This document shows, one piece after another, positions 48,139 through 57,440 of a DNA stretch of 64,000 nt. Within the stretch, counting starts at the first letter, position 1. Each line of letters opens with the position of its first letter. The stretch lies in contig NZ_NPIB01000019.1 of NCBI RefSeq assembly GCF_002849605.1, forward strand, positions 24,050-88,049, given 5' to 3'. This DNA comes from Photobacterium carnosum. GTDB lineage: Bacteria; Pseudomonadota; Gammaproteobacteria; Enterobacterales; Vibrionaceae. The translations under genes and the position numbers were made by a program. Under the pieces are notes generated by a model. It did no database searches and was not told the origin of the DNA. It saw only the letters and a program-made list of their open reading frames with translations.

Positions 48139-49364
48139 TGGCGGCATTTGAATATAAAGCGTTAGATGCCAAAGGCCGCCACAAAAAAGGTGTGCTAGAA
48201 GGTGACACTTCGCGTCAGGTTCGACAGCAGTTGCGCGAAAAAGGGTTAGTGCCGATAGAGGTTAACCAAACCTCAGGCCAAGGTAAAAAAACCGCGGCAG
48301 CACCGAGTAAATTCACATTTCGACGGGGTATTAGTACCAATGAGTTAGCGCTTATTACCCGTCAGTTAGCCACTTTGGTGCAAGCTTCGATGCCTCTAGA
48401 AGAGTGCATCAAGGCGGTAGCGGAACAAAATGAAAAGCCGCGTTTGAAAAATATTTTACTCGCGGTGCGCTCACGAGTGCTTGAAGGCTATACCTTGGCT
48501 GACAGTATGGCGGAATACCCACATGTGTTTGATCAATTGTTTCGCGCCATGGTCGCTGCGGGTGAGAAATCAGGGCATTTAGATACGATTTTAAATCGCT
48601 TGGCTGATTACAGTGAAAACCGCCAGCAGATGCGCAGTAAGTTACAGCAAGCGATGATTTATCCGTTAATGCTAACGTTGGTTGCGGTATCGGTGGTGGC
48701 ATTCTTGTTGGCGACGGTTGTACCAAAAATTGTCGATCAATTTGTGCAAATGAAACAAGGTTTGCCAGCAATTACTGAAGTGTTATTGGCTGCCAGTAAT
48801 TTTGTTCAACATTGGGGATTGCTGGTAGTGATTGTTATTGTGGCATTCATTGCTTTCATTAAAAGCGCCCTTAAAAAGCCCGTCTTTCGAATGAAATGGG
48901 ATCGAACTATTTTACGATTACCTGTAATAGGTAAAGTCGCAAGAGGGTTAAACACCTCGCGTTTTGCACGGACATTGTCTATTTGTACTTCCAGTGCAAT
49001 ACCACTGTTAGATGGTATGAAAGTCGCGTCTGATGTCATGACTAATACTTACGTTAATAAGAAGATCCTTGAAGCCGCAGATAGAGTGCGTGAAGGCTCA
49101 AGTTTACGTATTTCTTTAGAAAAAACAGCGCTGTTTCCACCGATGATGCTACACATGATCGCCAGTGGTGAACGCAGCGGTGAGCTTGAACAAATGCTCA
49201 CCCGTGCAGCGGATAACCAAGATCGCGATTTTGAGTCTTTAGTCAATATGGCGTTAGGGGTGTTTGAACCGTTATTGATTGTAGCTATGGCGGGAGTGGT
49301 AATGTTTATCGTGATCGCAACCTTAATGCCGATTATTGAATTAAATAATATGGTCGGAATGTAG
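48138..49364 (+). CDS. gspF: Type II secretion inner-membrane platform protein GspF (EpsF)
   Basis: A 408-residue polytopic inner-membrane protein with two homologous GspF domains (about 70-195 and 275-395). Three membrane segments lie near 172-194, 222-244 and 377-400. Landmarks are LALITRQLATLVQASMPLEECI, GEKSGHLDTIL and SGERSGELEQML. It is the central platform protein contacting GspE and GspL. Full length, start overlapping gspE by one base. Confidence 0.97.
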   Translation: MAAFEYKALDAKGRHKKGVLEGDTSRQVRQQLREKGLVPIEVNQTSGQGKKTAAAPSKFTFRRGISTNELALITRQLATLVQASMPLEECIKAVAEQNEKPRLKNILLAVRSRVLEGYTLADSMAEYPHVFDQLFRAMVAAGEKSGHLDTILNRLADYSENRQQMRSKLQQAMIYPLMLTLVAVSVVAFLLATVVPKIVDQFVQMKQGLPAITEVLLAASNFVQHWGLLVVIVIVAFIAFIKSALKKPVFRMKWDRTILRLPVIGKVARGLNTSRFARTLSICTSSAIPLLDGMKVASDVMTNTYVNKKILEAADRVREGSSLRISLEKTALFPPMMLHMIASGERSGELEQMLTRAADNQDRDFESLVNMALGVFEPLLIVAMAGVVMFIVIATLMPIIELNNMVGM

Positions 49365-49386
49365 ATTTTCTTTTGGAGGGTAAATA

Positions 49387-49827
49387 ATGCAACAAAAACA
49401 ACGTGGTTTTACGCTGTTAGAAGTAATGGTCGTTATTGTAATTCTAGGGGTGTTGGCAAGTTTAGTGGTGCCAAACCTATTAGGTAATAAAGAAAAAGCG
49501 GATCAACAAAAAGCCGTAACCGATATTAGTTCGTTAGAGCAATCATTGGAAATGTACAAGCTTGATAACAGTGTGTTCCCAACCACTGATCAAGGGTTAG
49601 AAGCATTAGTAACCAAACCTTCATCTTCACCAGAACCGCGTAATTACCGTGATGGTGGCTATATTAAACGTTTACCACAAGACCCATGGGGTTACGATTA
49701 TCAATATGTAGCACCGGGTGAGCATGGTGCGGTTGATATCTTCAGTCTTGGCGCTGATGGTCAAGAAGGCGGTGACGGTATTAATACTGATATCGGCAAC
49801 TGGAATATGTTGAACTACAACAAATAA
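49387..49827 (+). CDS. gspG: Major type II pseudopilin GspG (EpsG)
   Basis: A 146-residue prepilin. The class III signal MQQKQRG is cut by the prepilin peptidase before the methylated phenylalanine of FTLLEVMVVIVILG. The globular part has the GspG signature PTTDQGLEALVTKP and the calcium loop SLGADGQEGGDG with NTDIGNWN near the end. It is the major pseudopilus subunit. GGAGGG precedes the ATG, the strongest ribosome site of the operon. The prepilin peptidase is not in this window. Confidence 0.97.
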   Translation: MQQKQRGFTLLEVMVVIVILGVLASLVVPNLLGNKEKADQQKAVTDISSLEQSLEMYKLDNSVFPTTDQGLEALVTKPSSSPEPRNYRDGGYIKRLPQDPWGYDYQYVAPGEHGAVDIFSLGADGQEGGDGINTDIGNWNMLNYNK

Positions 49828-49835
49828 AGTTAAAA

Positions 49836-50447
49836 ATGATGATGAAACGTAATGCAGGTTTTACTCTAATTGAAATTATGTTGGTGTTGGTGTTATTAGC
49901 CACCAGTGCTGTTGCTGTGGTGTCGACGTTACCCAATAATAAACGTGATGAGGTCAAAGAACAGGCGCTACGCTTTCATCATTTAGCCCAACTTTTGGGT
50001 GAAGATGCAATGTTAAATGGGGTTGATTACGGTATTCGTATTGAACCCCACCAATACCATTTTTTAAAGCTGACTCAAAATGGTTGGCAACCGTTAGAAG
50101 GCGTTAAATTTTTTACCAATGTCAAACTTGAGACGGGTATTACGACGACGGTGACTATTGGTGGAGCATGGAAAGATAAAGACCGACTTTTTAAATCTGA
50201 TTCAATGTTTAAAAATGACGACATATTTAAAAAGTCTGATCAGGAACAGAAACAATTACCGCCACAAATTGTGGTGATGGCGAGTGGTGAATACACCCCA
50301 TTTACAGTTAGTTTTGAAGTTGATAAACAACATCAGTTTTGGCAAGTTGTTGCGGATGAAGTGGGGAATTTAGTGTTATTAACCCCAGGGCAAACATTGG
50401 ATCAATATCTCTCCGAACAAGCGTTATCAACGCAGGAACGATCGTAA
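49836..50447 (+). CDS. gspH: Minor pseudopilin GspH (EpsH)
   Basis: A 203-residue minor pseudopilin, with prepilin cleavage in RNAG before FTLIEIMLVLVLLA (Glu5 present) and a hydrophobic N-terminal helix. The globular part includes GEDAMLNGVDYGIRI. A charged segment DRLFKSDSMFKNDDIFKKSD near residue 125-145 looks like an insertion but a similar stretch occurs in Vibrio EpsH. The stop overlaps the gspI start by one base. Confidence 0.94.
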   Translation: MMMKRNAGFTLIEIMLVLVLLATSAVAVVSTLPNNKRDEVKEQALRFHHLAQLLGEDAMLNGVDYGIRIEPHQYHFLKLTQNGWQPLEGVKFFTNVKLETGITTTVTIGGAWKDKDRLFKSDSMFKNDDIFKKSDQEQKQLPPQIVVMASGEYTPFTVSFEVDKQHQFWQVVADEVGNLVLLTPGQTLDQYLSEQALSTQERS

Positions 50448-50806
50448 TGAAACGCTCACAAGGGTTCACATTATTAGAAGTGTTAGTGGCGTTGGCTATT
50501 TTTGCTGTCGCGGCATTAAGTGTGGTGCGGGCAGTCAGTCAAAACTTAAATAGCTTAGGTTATTTAGAACAGAAAACTCTCGCGTCGATGGTGGCAGATA
50601 ATGAATTAGCGCAGCTGCATTTAAGTGGTGAGTACCCAAGTTCAGTAAAACGGGGTAAATCAAGCTTAGCTGATCAAGAGTGGTATTGGACGGTCACCAG
50701 CACCAAAACCCAACAAAAACTATTACGCCAAATTGAAATATCGGTGGCTACCGATTCGCAGCGTAAACATTCAGTTATTACGGTAAAGACCTATGTCAGC
50801 AATTAA
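50447..50806 (+). CDS. gspI: Minor pseudopilin GspI (EpsI)
   Basis: A 119-residue minor pseudopilin with prepilin site SQG before FTLLEVLVALAIF. It forms part of the pseudopilus tip complex with GspJ and GspK. The family motif VADNELAQLHL and the domain after it (DQEWYWTVTSTKT) are present. It overlaps gspJ by 14 bases. Confidence 0.95.
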   Translation: MKRSQGFTLLEVLVALAIFAVAALSVVRAVSQNLNSLGYLEQKTLASMVADNELAQLHLSGEYPSSVKRGKSSLADQEWYWTVTSTKTQQKLLRQIEISVATDSQRKHSVITVKTYVSN

Positions 50807-51440
50807 TCATCGTCACCAACAAGGTTTTACGTTATTGGAAGTTCTGGTGGCGATTGCAGTATTTGCGATGTTGAGTTTATCTGCCAATCAAGTGTTAACC
50901 AATGTATTACGCAGTGATGCACAATCTAAAGATCACAATCAACGCTTACAAGCCATTCAACGCACCATGATCATGATGGATAATGATTTTCGGCAGATTG
51001 TAGCGCGTAAATTTAGATCTGATGCTGAAAAACCAACGGATAATATTCTACAGGCGAGTGAGTATTTATTAGATTCAAGCAGTGAAGGGATCACTTTTGT
51101 TCGTGGTGGTTGGCAAAATCCGCAATCAATGTTTCCTCGTGGTGATGTTACGCGTGTTGGTTATCGTATTATCGACGATAACTTAGAGCGGGTATGGTTT
51201 CGTTACCCTGATGCTGTGACGGGGGCTAAGCCGTTGGTGCGCGTGTTATTAACGGGCGTCACCGATTTAAAGTTTGAATTTTATTATGATAAGCAATGGC
51301 ACAAGAAATGGGATAAAGCCAAGAGCTTGCCTGCGGGTATCAAAGTGATCATGACCTTAAAAAAATTGGGTAAGATTGAACGTATTTATTTATTACCCAC
51401 TTCTTCGTTGACGAGTAATAAGCAGGAGCAAGAAGGATGA
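50793..51440 (+). CDS. gspJ: Minor pseudopilin GspJ (EpsJ)
   Basis: A 215-residue minor pseudopilin: QQG before FTLLEVLVAIAVFAML, then MMDNDFRQIVARKFR, FVRGGWQNP and RVGYRIIDDNLERVWF, all GspJ traits. Start ATG at 50793 lies inside gspI; the stop overlaps the gspK ATG (ATGA). Confidence 0.95.
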   Translation: MSAINHRHQQGFTLLEVLVAIAVFAMLSLSANQVLTNVLRSDAQSKDHNQRLQAIQRTMIMMDNDFRQIVARKFRSDAEKPTDNILQASEYLLDSSSEGITFVRGGWQNPQSMFPRGDVTRVGYRIIDDNLERVWFRYPDAVTGAKPLVRVLLTGVTDLKFEFYYDKQWHKKWDKAKSLPAGIKVIMTLKKLGKIERIYLLPTSSLTSNKQEQEG

Positions 51441-52471
51441 TAAAGCAACGTGGGGTCGCACTGATCGTGGTGTTATTGCTTGTTGCCTTGATGAGTTTAT
51501 TAGCCGTACAAATGACGGAGCGGTTGCAACTCAATTTTCATCGCGTTCAAAACCAAGTTGAGCATCAACAAAGTTATTGGTACAGCTTAGGAATAGAAGC
51601 ATTAGCATCACAAGCATTAAAACAAAGCCTTAAAGACAGCAAAACCGTAAACTTAACCCAAGCCTGGGCTGTGGGTGAGCAAAGTTACCCTTTAGACAGT
51701 AATGCGGTAATTAGTGGTAATTTAACGGATAAACAAACTTGTTTTAATTTGAATGCTTTTAAAAATATTAAAGCTGGCGCAGGTAGTAGTAAGCAGCCTT
51801 TTTTAGTGACCTATTTACAAAACATTCTCACAGAATCAGGTGTTGATGACTATGAAGCGGAAGTGATCGCTGATTCAAGTTGGGAGTTTGTGGATGATAA
51901 CACTACCGTGGAGTCAGCGTACGGTGCGGAAGATAGTACCTATGAAAGCTTTCAGCCCCCTTATGTAACGGCCAATGATTGGTTGGCGGATGGCAGTGAA
52001 TTTAGAGCCATTAATGGGGTGTCCGATAAAATTTATCAGCAGGTTAAAGGTTTAATTTGTGCGTTACCGACCGATGACATGTTGATTAATGTTAATACCA
52101 TTACTGAAAAAAATGCGGTGTTGTTATCAGCCTTATTTGCGCCATCGTTATCATTACAAGATGCGCAAAAAATCATTATTGAGCGTGATAAGAAGCATAC
52201 CGTGTGGGACAGTGTGGCTGATTTTATGAAGTTAGTACCACAACCGCCAACGCAAGATGCTGATTCAGGAAAAGATAAGACGACAAATACAATGGAAAAA
52301 TATTTAACTGTTACCAGTCATTATTTTTCGTTAGATGCTGAAATAAAAGTAGACCGTGCCCGAGTGCGAGCCGTGGCATTATTTAATCGTGATGATAAGA
52401 ACAAGGTGACGGTCGTTCGTCGCCAGTATGGAGGAATCCGTGAGCGAATTTCTGACGATAAGGCTAAGTAG
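51437..52471 (+). CDS. gspK: Minor pseudopilin GspK (EpsK)
   Basis: A 344-residue tip pseudopilin. It has the prepilin site QRG followed by VALIVVLLLVALMSLLA, lacking Glu5 as is usual for GspK, and the large alpha domain with YEAEVIADSSWEFVDDN and the LSLQDAQKIIIERDKKHTVWDSVADFM segment. Overlaps gspJ (4 bases) and gspL (32 bases from the preferred start). Confidence 0.95.
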   Translation: MIKQRGVALIVVLLLVALMSLLAVQMTERLQLNFHRVQNQVEHQQSYWYSLGIEALASQALKQSLKDSKTVNLTQAWAVGEQSYPLDSNAVISGNLTDKQTCFNLNAFKNIKAGAGSSKQPFLVTYLQNILTESGVDDYEAEVIADSSWEFVDDNTTVESAYGAEDSTYESFQPPYVTANDWLADGSEFRAINGVSDKIYQQVKGLICALPTDDMLINVNTITEKNAVLLSALFAPSLSLQDAQKIIIERDKKHTVWDSVADFMKLVPQPPTQDADSGKDKTTNTMEKYLTVTSHYFSLDAEIKVDRARVRAVALFNRDDKNKVTVVRRQYGGIRERISDDKAK

Positions 52472-53756
52472 CCGGCCGGGAATGCCGGTGCAATGGCTAG
52501 TCTGGTCGCCACTACAAAATGAAGTGATAGCCTCGGGTCAATTGGCTGATATTAACCAGCTAAGTGAATTAACTGAATATGCTGTCACTCGTCCTGTTTA
52601 TGGTTTAGTACCAACCAGTGAGATGCTGCTAACGCAAGTAGCGATCCCTATCGGCAGTAGCCGTCAATTAGCGGCGGTATTACCGTATCTGCTTGAAGAA
52701 GAGCTGGCTCAAGATGTCGATAGTTTGCATGTGCAATTACTTAAACGTGAGAATGATATTGCGACAGTTGCAATTATTGAACACCAAAAAGTAGTGGCAT
52801 GGTTAGCTGCATTTAGCGAATGTGGCATTGAGCTTAAAAAACTGATTCCAGATTGTTTATGTTTGCCACTGTTTAGTGAGGGCTATAGTGCCGCTGAAAT
52901 TGATGGGCAGTGGCTTATACGACAATCAGAAGCAATGGGTGTATGTGCCGATTCAAGTTGGTTAGGATCATGGATCACGGCTCAAAAAGCCCCAATAGTG
53001 ATTGAAACACCAGCAGACACCGCCGCCGACAGTGATGACACTGCATCAGCGGTTGAAGCTGAGCGGTTAGCTGAAGAGGTGGAATCGATTGTTGCGGCGA
53101 CGGAGAGTTTGGCGCAAGTCACAATTCATCACTATACGCCAGCACCAGTAAATACGCCGGGCCATTGGCAACCTCAAACGCCGGAATTAGTGATGCAGTT
53201 GTTAGCTATTGGCGCTGCTGACTCTAAAGCAACTTTACTGTCAGGGCCTTATAAGCCACAAGCGGCATGGCGTAAGCATTTACAACCATGGCGCAAAGTA
53301 GCAATCACCGCAGCGGTAGTATTAATTGCGCTTGTCGGTGAGCAAGTACTAACTACGCAGCGTTTAGAACAACAAGCTAATGTATACCGAGCTGAAAGTG
53401 ATCGTATTTTTCGTCAAGTTCTGCCTCAATTTAAACGTATTCCTTCGCAGAGTTATTTGAAAAATCAAATGAATGCAGCGTTGAAAAGTTTAGGTGGTCA
53501 TGGTGAACAAAATGGCATGCTAATGTGGTTAAGCGAATTAAAGCCAGCATTAACTAAAGTGCCAACGATTAAGATTGTAAACCTTAAATATGATCAAACT
53601 CGAGGCGAATTACGTTTGCAAGCAACAGCGGCAGGTTTTCAAGATTTCGAGCAATTACGCAGTGCATTAGCAACTCAGTTTGTAGTTGATCAGGGCCAGT
53701 TAACCAAAGAAGATAATTTAGTCAGTGGTGCTGTGGTGTTGAGGAGAAAAGCCTAA
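52440..53756 (+). CDS. gspL: Type II secretion inner-membrane protein GspL (EpsL)
   Basis: A 438-residue bitopic protein whose actin-like cytoplasmic domain recruits GspE to the membrane. It starts MSEFLTIRLSS (GTG-initiated) with SPLQNEVIASGQL-type strands following, has one membrane helix near 285-305 (VAITAAVVLIALVGEQVL) and a periplasmic ferredoxin-like domain. An ATG at 52428 is in frame, but GGAGG lies five bases before the GTG at 52440, and the shorter form matches Vibrio EpsL as I recall it. The acidic linker at about 190-225 is variable. Confidence 0.94.
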   Translation: MSEFLTIRLSSRPGMPVQWLVWSPLQNEVIASGQLADINQLSELTEYAVTRPVYGLVPTSEMLLTQVAIPIGSSRQLAAVLPYLLEEELAQDVDSLHVQLLKRENDIATVAIIEHQKVVAWLAAFSECGIELKKLIPDCLCLPLFSEGYSAAEIDGQWLIRQSEAMGVCADSSWLGSWITAQKAPIVIETPADTAADSDDTASAVEAERLAEEVESIVAATESLAQVTIHHYTPAPVNTPGHWQPQTPELVMQLLAIGAADSKATLLSGPYKPQAAWRKHLQPWRKVAITAAVVLIALVGEQVLTTQRLEQQANVYRAESDRIFRQVLPQFKRIPSQSYLKNQMNAALKSLGGHGEQNGMLMWLSELKPALTKVPTIKIVNLKYDQTRGELRLQATAAGFQDFEQLRSALATQFVVDQGQLTKEDNLVSGAVVLRRKA

Positions 53757-54238
53757 TGGCAGAGATTAAGGCATGGTGGAAAGCTCTCAGCCAACGGGAA
53801 CAGTATTTGCTACTTGGCGCGAGCAGTGCATTGGTGATTGCCATTCTTTACTGGGGAGTGTGGCAACCGTTGAATCAACGTGCAATAGATGCTCAAAATA
53901 AAATTAATCAACAGCGACAGCTATTAACCTGGGTTGAACATAAAGCCAATCAAATTACGGCACTTAAACGTGCTGGTGGAACGGTAAATGTTAGTGATGA
54001 AGGACTTAATCAAGTCATTAATGAAACCACGACCCGATTTAAAATTGATTTGATTCGAATGCAGCCACGTAATGATGCGCTACAAGTGTGGGTGCAACCA
54101 TTACCGTTTGATACGCTCGTTAATTGGTTAGTGTATTTGCAGCAGAGTTTTGGCATTAACACGCAGTTTATTGATCTCTCAAAAACCGATAAAAACGGTA
54201 TGGTTGAAGTAAACCGTTTGCAGTTAGGGCGAGGATAA
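53756..54238 (+). CDS. gspM: Type II secretion inner-membrane protein GspM (EpsM)
   Basis: A 160-residue bitopic inner-membrane protein with a short cytoplasmic start (WWKALSQREQYLLLGA), a membrane helix near 18-37 and a periplasmic ferredoxin-like domain. It stabilises GspL. Overlaps gspL by one base. Confidence 0.94.
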   Translation: MAEIKAWWKALSQREQYLLLGASSALVIAILYWGVWQPLNQRAIDAQNKINQQRQLLTWVEHKANQITALKRAGGTVNVSDEGLNQVINETTTRFKIDLIRMQPRNDALQVWVQPLPFDTLVNWLVYLQQSFGINTQFIDLSKTDKNGMVEVNRLQLGRG

Positions 54239-54240
54239 GC

Positions 54241-54999
54241 GTGAAATTTAAATTAGCAGTTGGTGCCAGTTTTGGTGCGGTATTTATAGCAAGTTTAGTC
54301 ACTCATATTCCAGCGAGTTGGTTGTGGCAGTATGCGCCTAAAATACAAGGTCTCGCTTTAGAAGGGATCTCAGGTACACCATGGCAAGGCTCGGCGACCA
54401 ATGTGCGTTGGCAAAATCAACCTTTTGGTCAGCTGCAATGGGATATGCAACTTGGGCGATTGTTGAAAGGTGAATTGGCGTTTAATGTCCGCTTTGGCAA
54501 AGGCAGTGAATGGCAACTAAAAGGGCAAGGTTTAGTGGGTTACAGCTTGTCTGGTCCATTTGCTGAAAAACTGTTGTTATCGATGCCTGCGGCGCAAGCC
54601 GTATCACAAGCACAGCTTCCTGTTCCGGTCTCTATTGATGGTAATTTAGAACTGACGGTTAGGAATTATCATTATGCTGCCCCTTATTGTAAAACGCTGA
54701 ATGCGACATTAGCTTGGGTACAAGGTGCAGCAGAAACGCCAATGGGGACGATTAAACTGGGGCCTGTTTTTGCTGATCTTAGCTGTGAAAAAGGTGCGAT
54801 TGTCGCTAAAGTCAAGCAAACCTCAACGGATGTCAGTAGTGACTGGCATGCTAATTTAGCCACTAACCGCCACTATAAACTTAATGGCGGGTTTAAGCCT
54901 GGGGCAACGTTCCCTGATAAATTAGCCGCGCAATTAAAATGGTTAGGTGATCCTAATACCAAGGGACAGTATAAGGTTAATTATTCGGGACAATTGTAA
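54241..54999 (+). CDS. gspN: Type II secretion protein GspN (EpsN)
   Basis: A 252-residue membrane-anchored protein, with an N-terminal hydrophobic helix (about 4-22) and a beta-rich periplasmic part with SGTPWQGSATNVRW, FGQLQWDMQLGRLL and LNGGFKPG, typical of GspN. GspN is not needed in every type II system. Start is GTG at 54241 with GAGG six bases upstream, two bases after the gspM stop. Last gene of the operon; a terminator follows. Confidence 0.92.
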   Translation: MKFKLAVGASFGAVFIASLVTHIPASWLWQYAPKIQGLALEGISGTPWQGSATNVRWQNQPFGQLQWDMQLGRLLKGELAFNVRFGKGSEWQLKGQGLVGYSLSGPFAEKLLLSMPAAQAVSQAQLPVPVSIDGNLELTVRNYHYAAPYCKTLNATLAWVQGAAETPMGTIKLGPVFADLSCEKGAIVAKVKQTSTDVSSDWHANLATNRHYKLNGGFKPGATFPDKLAAQLKWLGDPNTKGQYKVNYSGQL

Positions 55000-55033
55000 C
55001 GCTCGTTATCATTTCAATTATGAATTTATTCAC

Positions 55034-55068
55034 AATAGGCAGTCGATTACGGCTGCCTATTTATTTCT
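55034..55068 (+). terminator. Terminator of the gsp operon
   Basis: AATAGGCAG and CTGCCTATT pair perfectly around a 10-base loop, followed by a T-rich tail, 34 bases after the gspN stop. Confidence 0.8.
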
Positions 55069-55142
55069 GATGATTATTTGCTTTTAATTCGAGTAAGCTT
55101 TTCTTATTCTGGTAATGCTTTTCATTAAACAGGGCCTTATAA

Positions 55143-55700
55143 ATGGCGTTCAGCAAAGATAAACCCCAAATCTTAGCAACCGAGGTTGTAGCACAATCAC
55201 GACTTTTTAAAATTGAATCATTGGATTTACGTTTTTCTAATGGTGTAGAGCGTACTTATGAACGTATGCAGCCAAGCGGACGTCATGCGGTATTAATCGT
55301 ACCTGTCACGGCTGATGGTGATTTATTATTAATTCGTGAGTATTCTGCTGGCACTGAGCGTTATGAGTTAGGTTTTCCTAAAGGATTAATTGATGCTGGT
55401 GAAAGTCCATTAGCAGCAGCAAACCGTGAATTAAAAGAAGAAATCGGTTTTGGTGCGCAGCGATTACATCCCTTAAAAGAAGTGATTTTAGCGCCCTCGT
55501 ATTTTTCTAGCCGAATGACATTGTTTGTGGGGCAAGATTTATATCCCGAGCGTTTAGAAGGTGATGAGCCCGAGCCATTAGATATTGTGCGGTGGCCGCT
55601 AGCCCAAGCAGAAGAGTTACTTAATCATCTAGATTTCGCCGAAGCGCGTAGTATCAGTGCGTTATTTTTAGCGCTGAAGTATTTAGCTTGCGAGGAATAA
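55143..55700 (+). CDS. nudE: ADP compounds hydrolase NudE
   Basis: A 185-residue Nudix hydrolase that splits NADH, ADP-ribose and Ap3A. The Nudix box is complete: GLIDAGESPLAAANRELKEEIGF. The flanking YERMQPSGRHAVLIVPV and ILAPSYFSSRMTLFV match NudE rather than other Nudix subgroups. The start of cysQ follows three bases after its stop, the standard nudE-cysQ pair. Confidence 0.95.
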   Translation: MAFSKDKPQILATEVVAQSRLFKIESLDLRFSNGVERTYERMQPSGRHAVLIVPVTADGDLLLIREYSAGTERYELGFPKGLIDAGESPLAAANRELKEEIGFGAQRLHPLKEVILAPSYFSSRMTLFVGQDLYPERLEGDEPEPLDIVRWPLAQAEELLNHLDFAEARSISALFLALKYLACEE

Positions 55701-55703
55701 CCA

Positions 55704-56537
55704 ATGACATTAAATCATCTTATTAATGATGTTATCGATATTGCCCAAGAATCAGGTCGGTTGATCTTAGATATTTATCAACAAGGGCAGTTTGAGCAGC
55801 AAATTAAATCAGATAACACGCCAGTTACCAGCGCTGATTTAGCGGCTAATAAATTAGTGATTGAGCGGTTGTCACAATTAACCCCTGATATTCCAGTATT
55901 GTCAGAGGAAGACACCGTAATATCATTAGCCGAACGTAGTCAGTGGCCACGTTATTGGTTAATCGATCCTTTAGATGGTACTCAAGAGTTTATTGCGGGT
56001 AGTGGTGATTTTGCGACAGTGATTGCGTTAATTGATAATAATAAGCCCGTTATGGGAGTGGTGTATGCACCTGTATCTGGCGTGACGTATTATGCGGCAC
56101 AAGGTCAAGGGGCATATAAAATAACCGCAGCAGGTGAAACCAGTACGATCTCAACGACTAAACATCAGTTGCCATTACGTGGGTTAACCATCGCCATTAG
56201 CCGTCGGCAGGATATTGATACCACCAAGGCACGGTTTGATAACCAATATCACTATGATCTCGTTGCATTAGGTTCTGCTTCTCTAAAAGCATGTTTGGTC
56301 GCAGAAGGGGGCGCTGATTGCTATCTACGATTAGGGCCAACAGGTGAGTGGGATACTGCCGCTACCCAATGTATTGTTGAAGAAGCGGGTGGCCGTATTT
56401 TTAATACCCATATAACGCCATTATCTTATAACCAGCGTCAGACTTTAGAGAATCCAAACTTTATTGTGCTGGGTGATGAACAACTACCGTGGACATCGAT
56501 TTTAACGGCAGATGATCGCTTAATGGTTGCGGAATAA
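55704..56537 (+). CDS. cysQ: 3'(2'),5'-bisphosphate nucleotidase CysQ
   Basis: A 277-residue, magnesium-dependent, lithium-sensitive phosphatase of the inositol monophosphatase fold that converts 3'-phosphoadenosine 5'-phosphate to AMP, clearing a toxic by-product of sulfate assimilation. Metal-binding motifs are VLSEED, DPLDGTQEF and GEWDTAA. GAGGAATAACC before the ATG lies inside the end of nudE, indicating coupling. Confidence 0.96.
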   Translation: MTLNHLINDVIDIAQESGRLILDIYQQGQFEQQIKSDNTPVTSADLAANKLVIERLSQLTPDIPVLSEEDTVISLAERSQWPRYWLIDPLDGTQEFIAGSGDFATVIALIDNNKPVMGVVYAPVSGVTYYAAQGQGAYKITAAGETSTISTTKHQLPLRGLTIAISRRQDIDTTKARFDNQYHYDLVALGSASLKACLVAEGGADCYLRLGPTGEWDTAATQCIVEEAGGRIFNTHITPLSYNQRQTLENPNFIVLGDEQLPWTSILTADDRLMVAE

Positions 56538-56564
56538 AGAGCTAAAATAAGCAATAAAGTCAGT

Positions 56565-56590
56565 AACGGAGCCTAATGGGCTTCGTTTTT
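56565..56590 (+). terminator. cysQ terminator
   Basis: ACGGAGCC and GGCTTCGT pair over eight bases (one G-T) around an AT-rich loop and run into T5. Confidence 0.72.
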
Positions 56591-56703
56591 AATTGTGTGT
56601 TATTGGTTGTTAAATCAGCGCCACGTTTTGTGATGTAAAATGTACAATGATATCAATCTGGCTTTGCGTCGGTCGCGCTCTACCTTTACTATATGGATGT
56701 ATA

Positions 56704-56721
56704 GCGTCGTTGCAATGACGC
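56704..56721. promoter_or_regulatory. Palindrome upstream of fabR
   Basis: GCGTCGTTGCAATGACGC is an 18-base palindrome with one mismatched pair, about 60 bases before fabR. It could be an operator for autoregulation. It does not clearly match the published FabR box, so the binder is unknown. Confidence 0.35.
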
Positions 56722-56780
56722 AGATGTTACTGTGTAAGCAGAGCATCATTGTAATAAAATCACAGAGAAGCAGATAATTG

Positions 56781-57413
56781 ATGGGAATTAGGGCTCAGCA
56801 AAAAGAAAAAACTCGGCGTTCGTTGATTGATGCCGCTTTTAGCCAATTAAGTGCCGAGCGAAGTTTTTCTAATTTAAGTTTACGTGAAGTTGCGCGTGAA
56901 GCGGGTATTGCTCCAACATCATTCTACCGTCATTTTAAAGACATGGATGAATTGGGGTTAACCATGGTTGATGAGGGCGGTTTAATTCTTCGTCAATTAA
57001 TGCGTCAAGCTCGACAGCGTATTGCTACTGAAGGCAGTGTTATCCGTATTTCAGTAGAGACTTTTATGGAATTTATTGAAAGTAGTCCTAACGTATTCCG
57101 CTTGCTGCTTCGTGAGCGTTCTGGTACATCAACAGCTTTTCGTGCTGCAGTTGTGCGAGAAATACAACATTTTGTGGCTGAACTGGCTGAGTATCTTGAA
57201 GCTAAAACGGGGGTAACCCATGAAGAAGCTTATACGCAAGCTGAAGCGTCAGTGACATTGGTCTTTAGTTCCGGTGCTGAGGCGTTGGATCTTGATTGTC
57301 ATGCTCGTATTGAGCATGCTGAAAGATTGATTATGCAACTTAGAATGATTGCAAAAGGTGCTTATTGGTACCGCAAAGAGCGTGAGCGTCGAGAGCTCAG
57401 GCAGAAACTATAA
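56781..57413 (+). CDS. fabR: TetR-family repressor of unsaturated fatty-acid synthesis FabR
   Basis: A 210-residue TetR regulator. In E. coli FabR senses unsaturated versus saturated acyl chains and represses fabA and fabB. The helix-turn-helix [22 protein letters not shown] is at about 37-58 and the ligand domain contains [18 protein letters not shown], a close FabR match. The ATG at 56781 follows an in-frame TTG at 56778; the ATG is preferred. yijD follows after 27 bases, as in E. coli. Confidence 0.95.
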   Translation: MGIRAQQKEKTRRSLIDAAFSQLSAERSFSNLSLREVAREAGIAPTSFYRHFKDMDELGLTMVDEGGLILRQLMRQARQRIATEGSVIRISVETFMEFIESSPNVFRLLLRERSGTSTAFRAAVVREIQHFVAELAEYLEAKTGVTHEEAYTQAEASVTLVFSSGAEALDLDCHARIEHAERLIMQLRMIAKGAYWYRKERERRELRQKL

Positions 57414-57440
57414 TCTTATATTGATTTTGGTGAATTATAT

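Noticed and set aside
50180..50250. Repeat-like insertion in gspH
   Set aside because: A similar charged segment is present in Vibrio EpsH, so it is a normal family feature.
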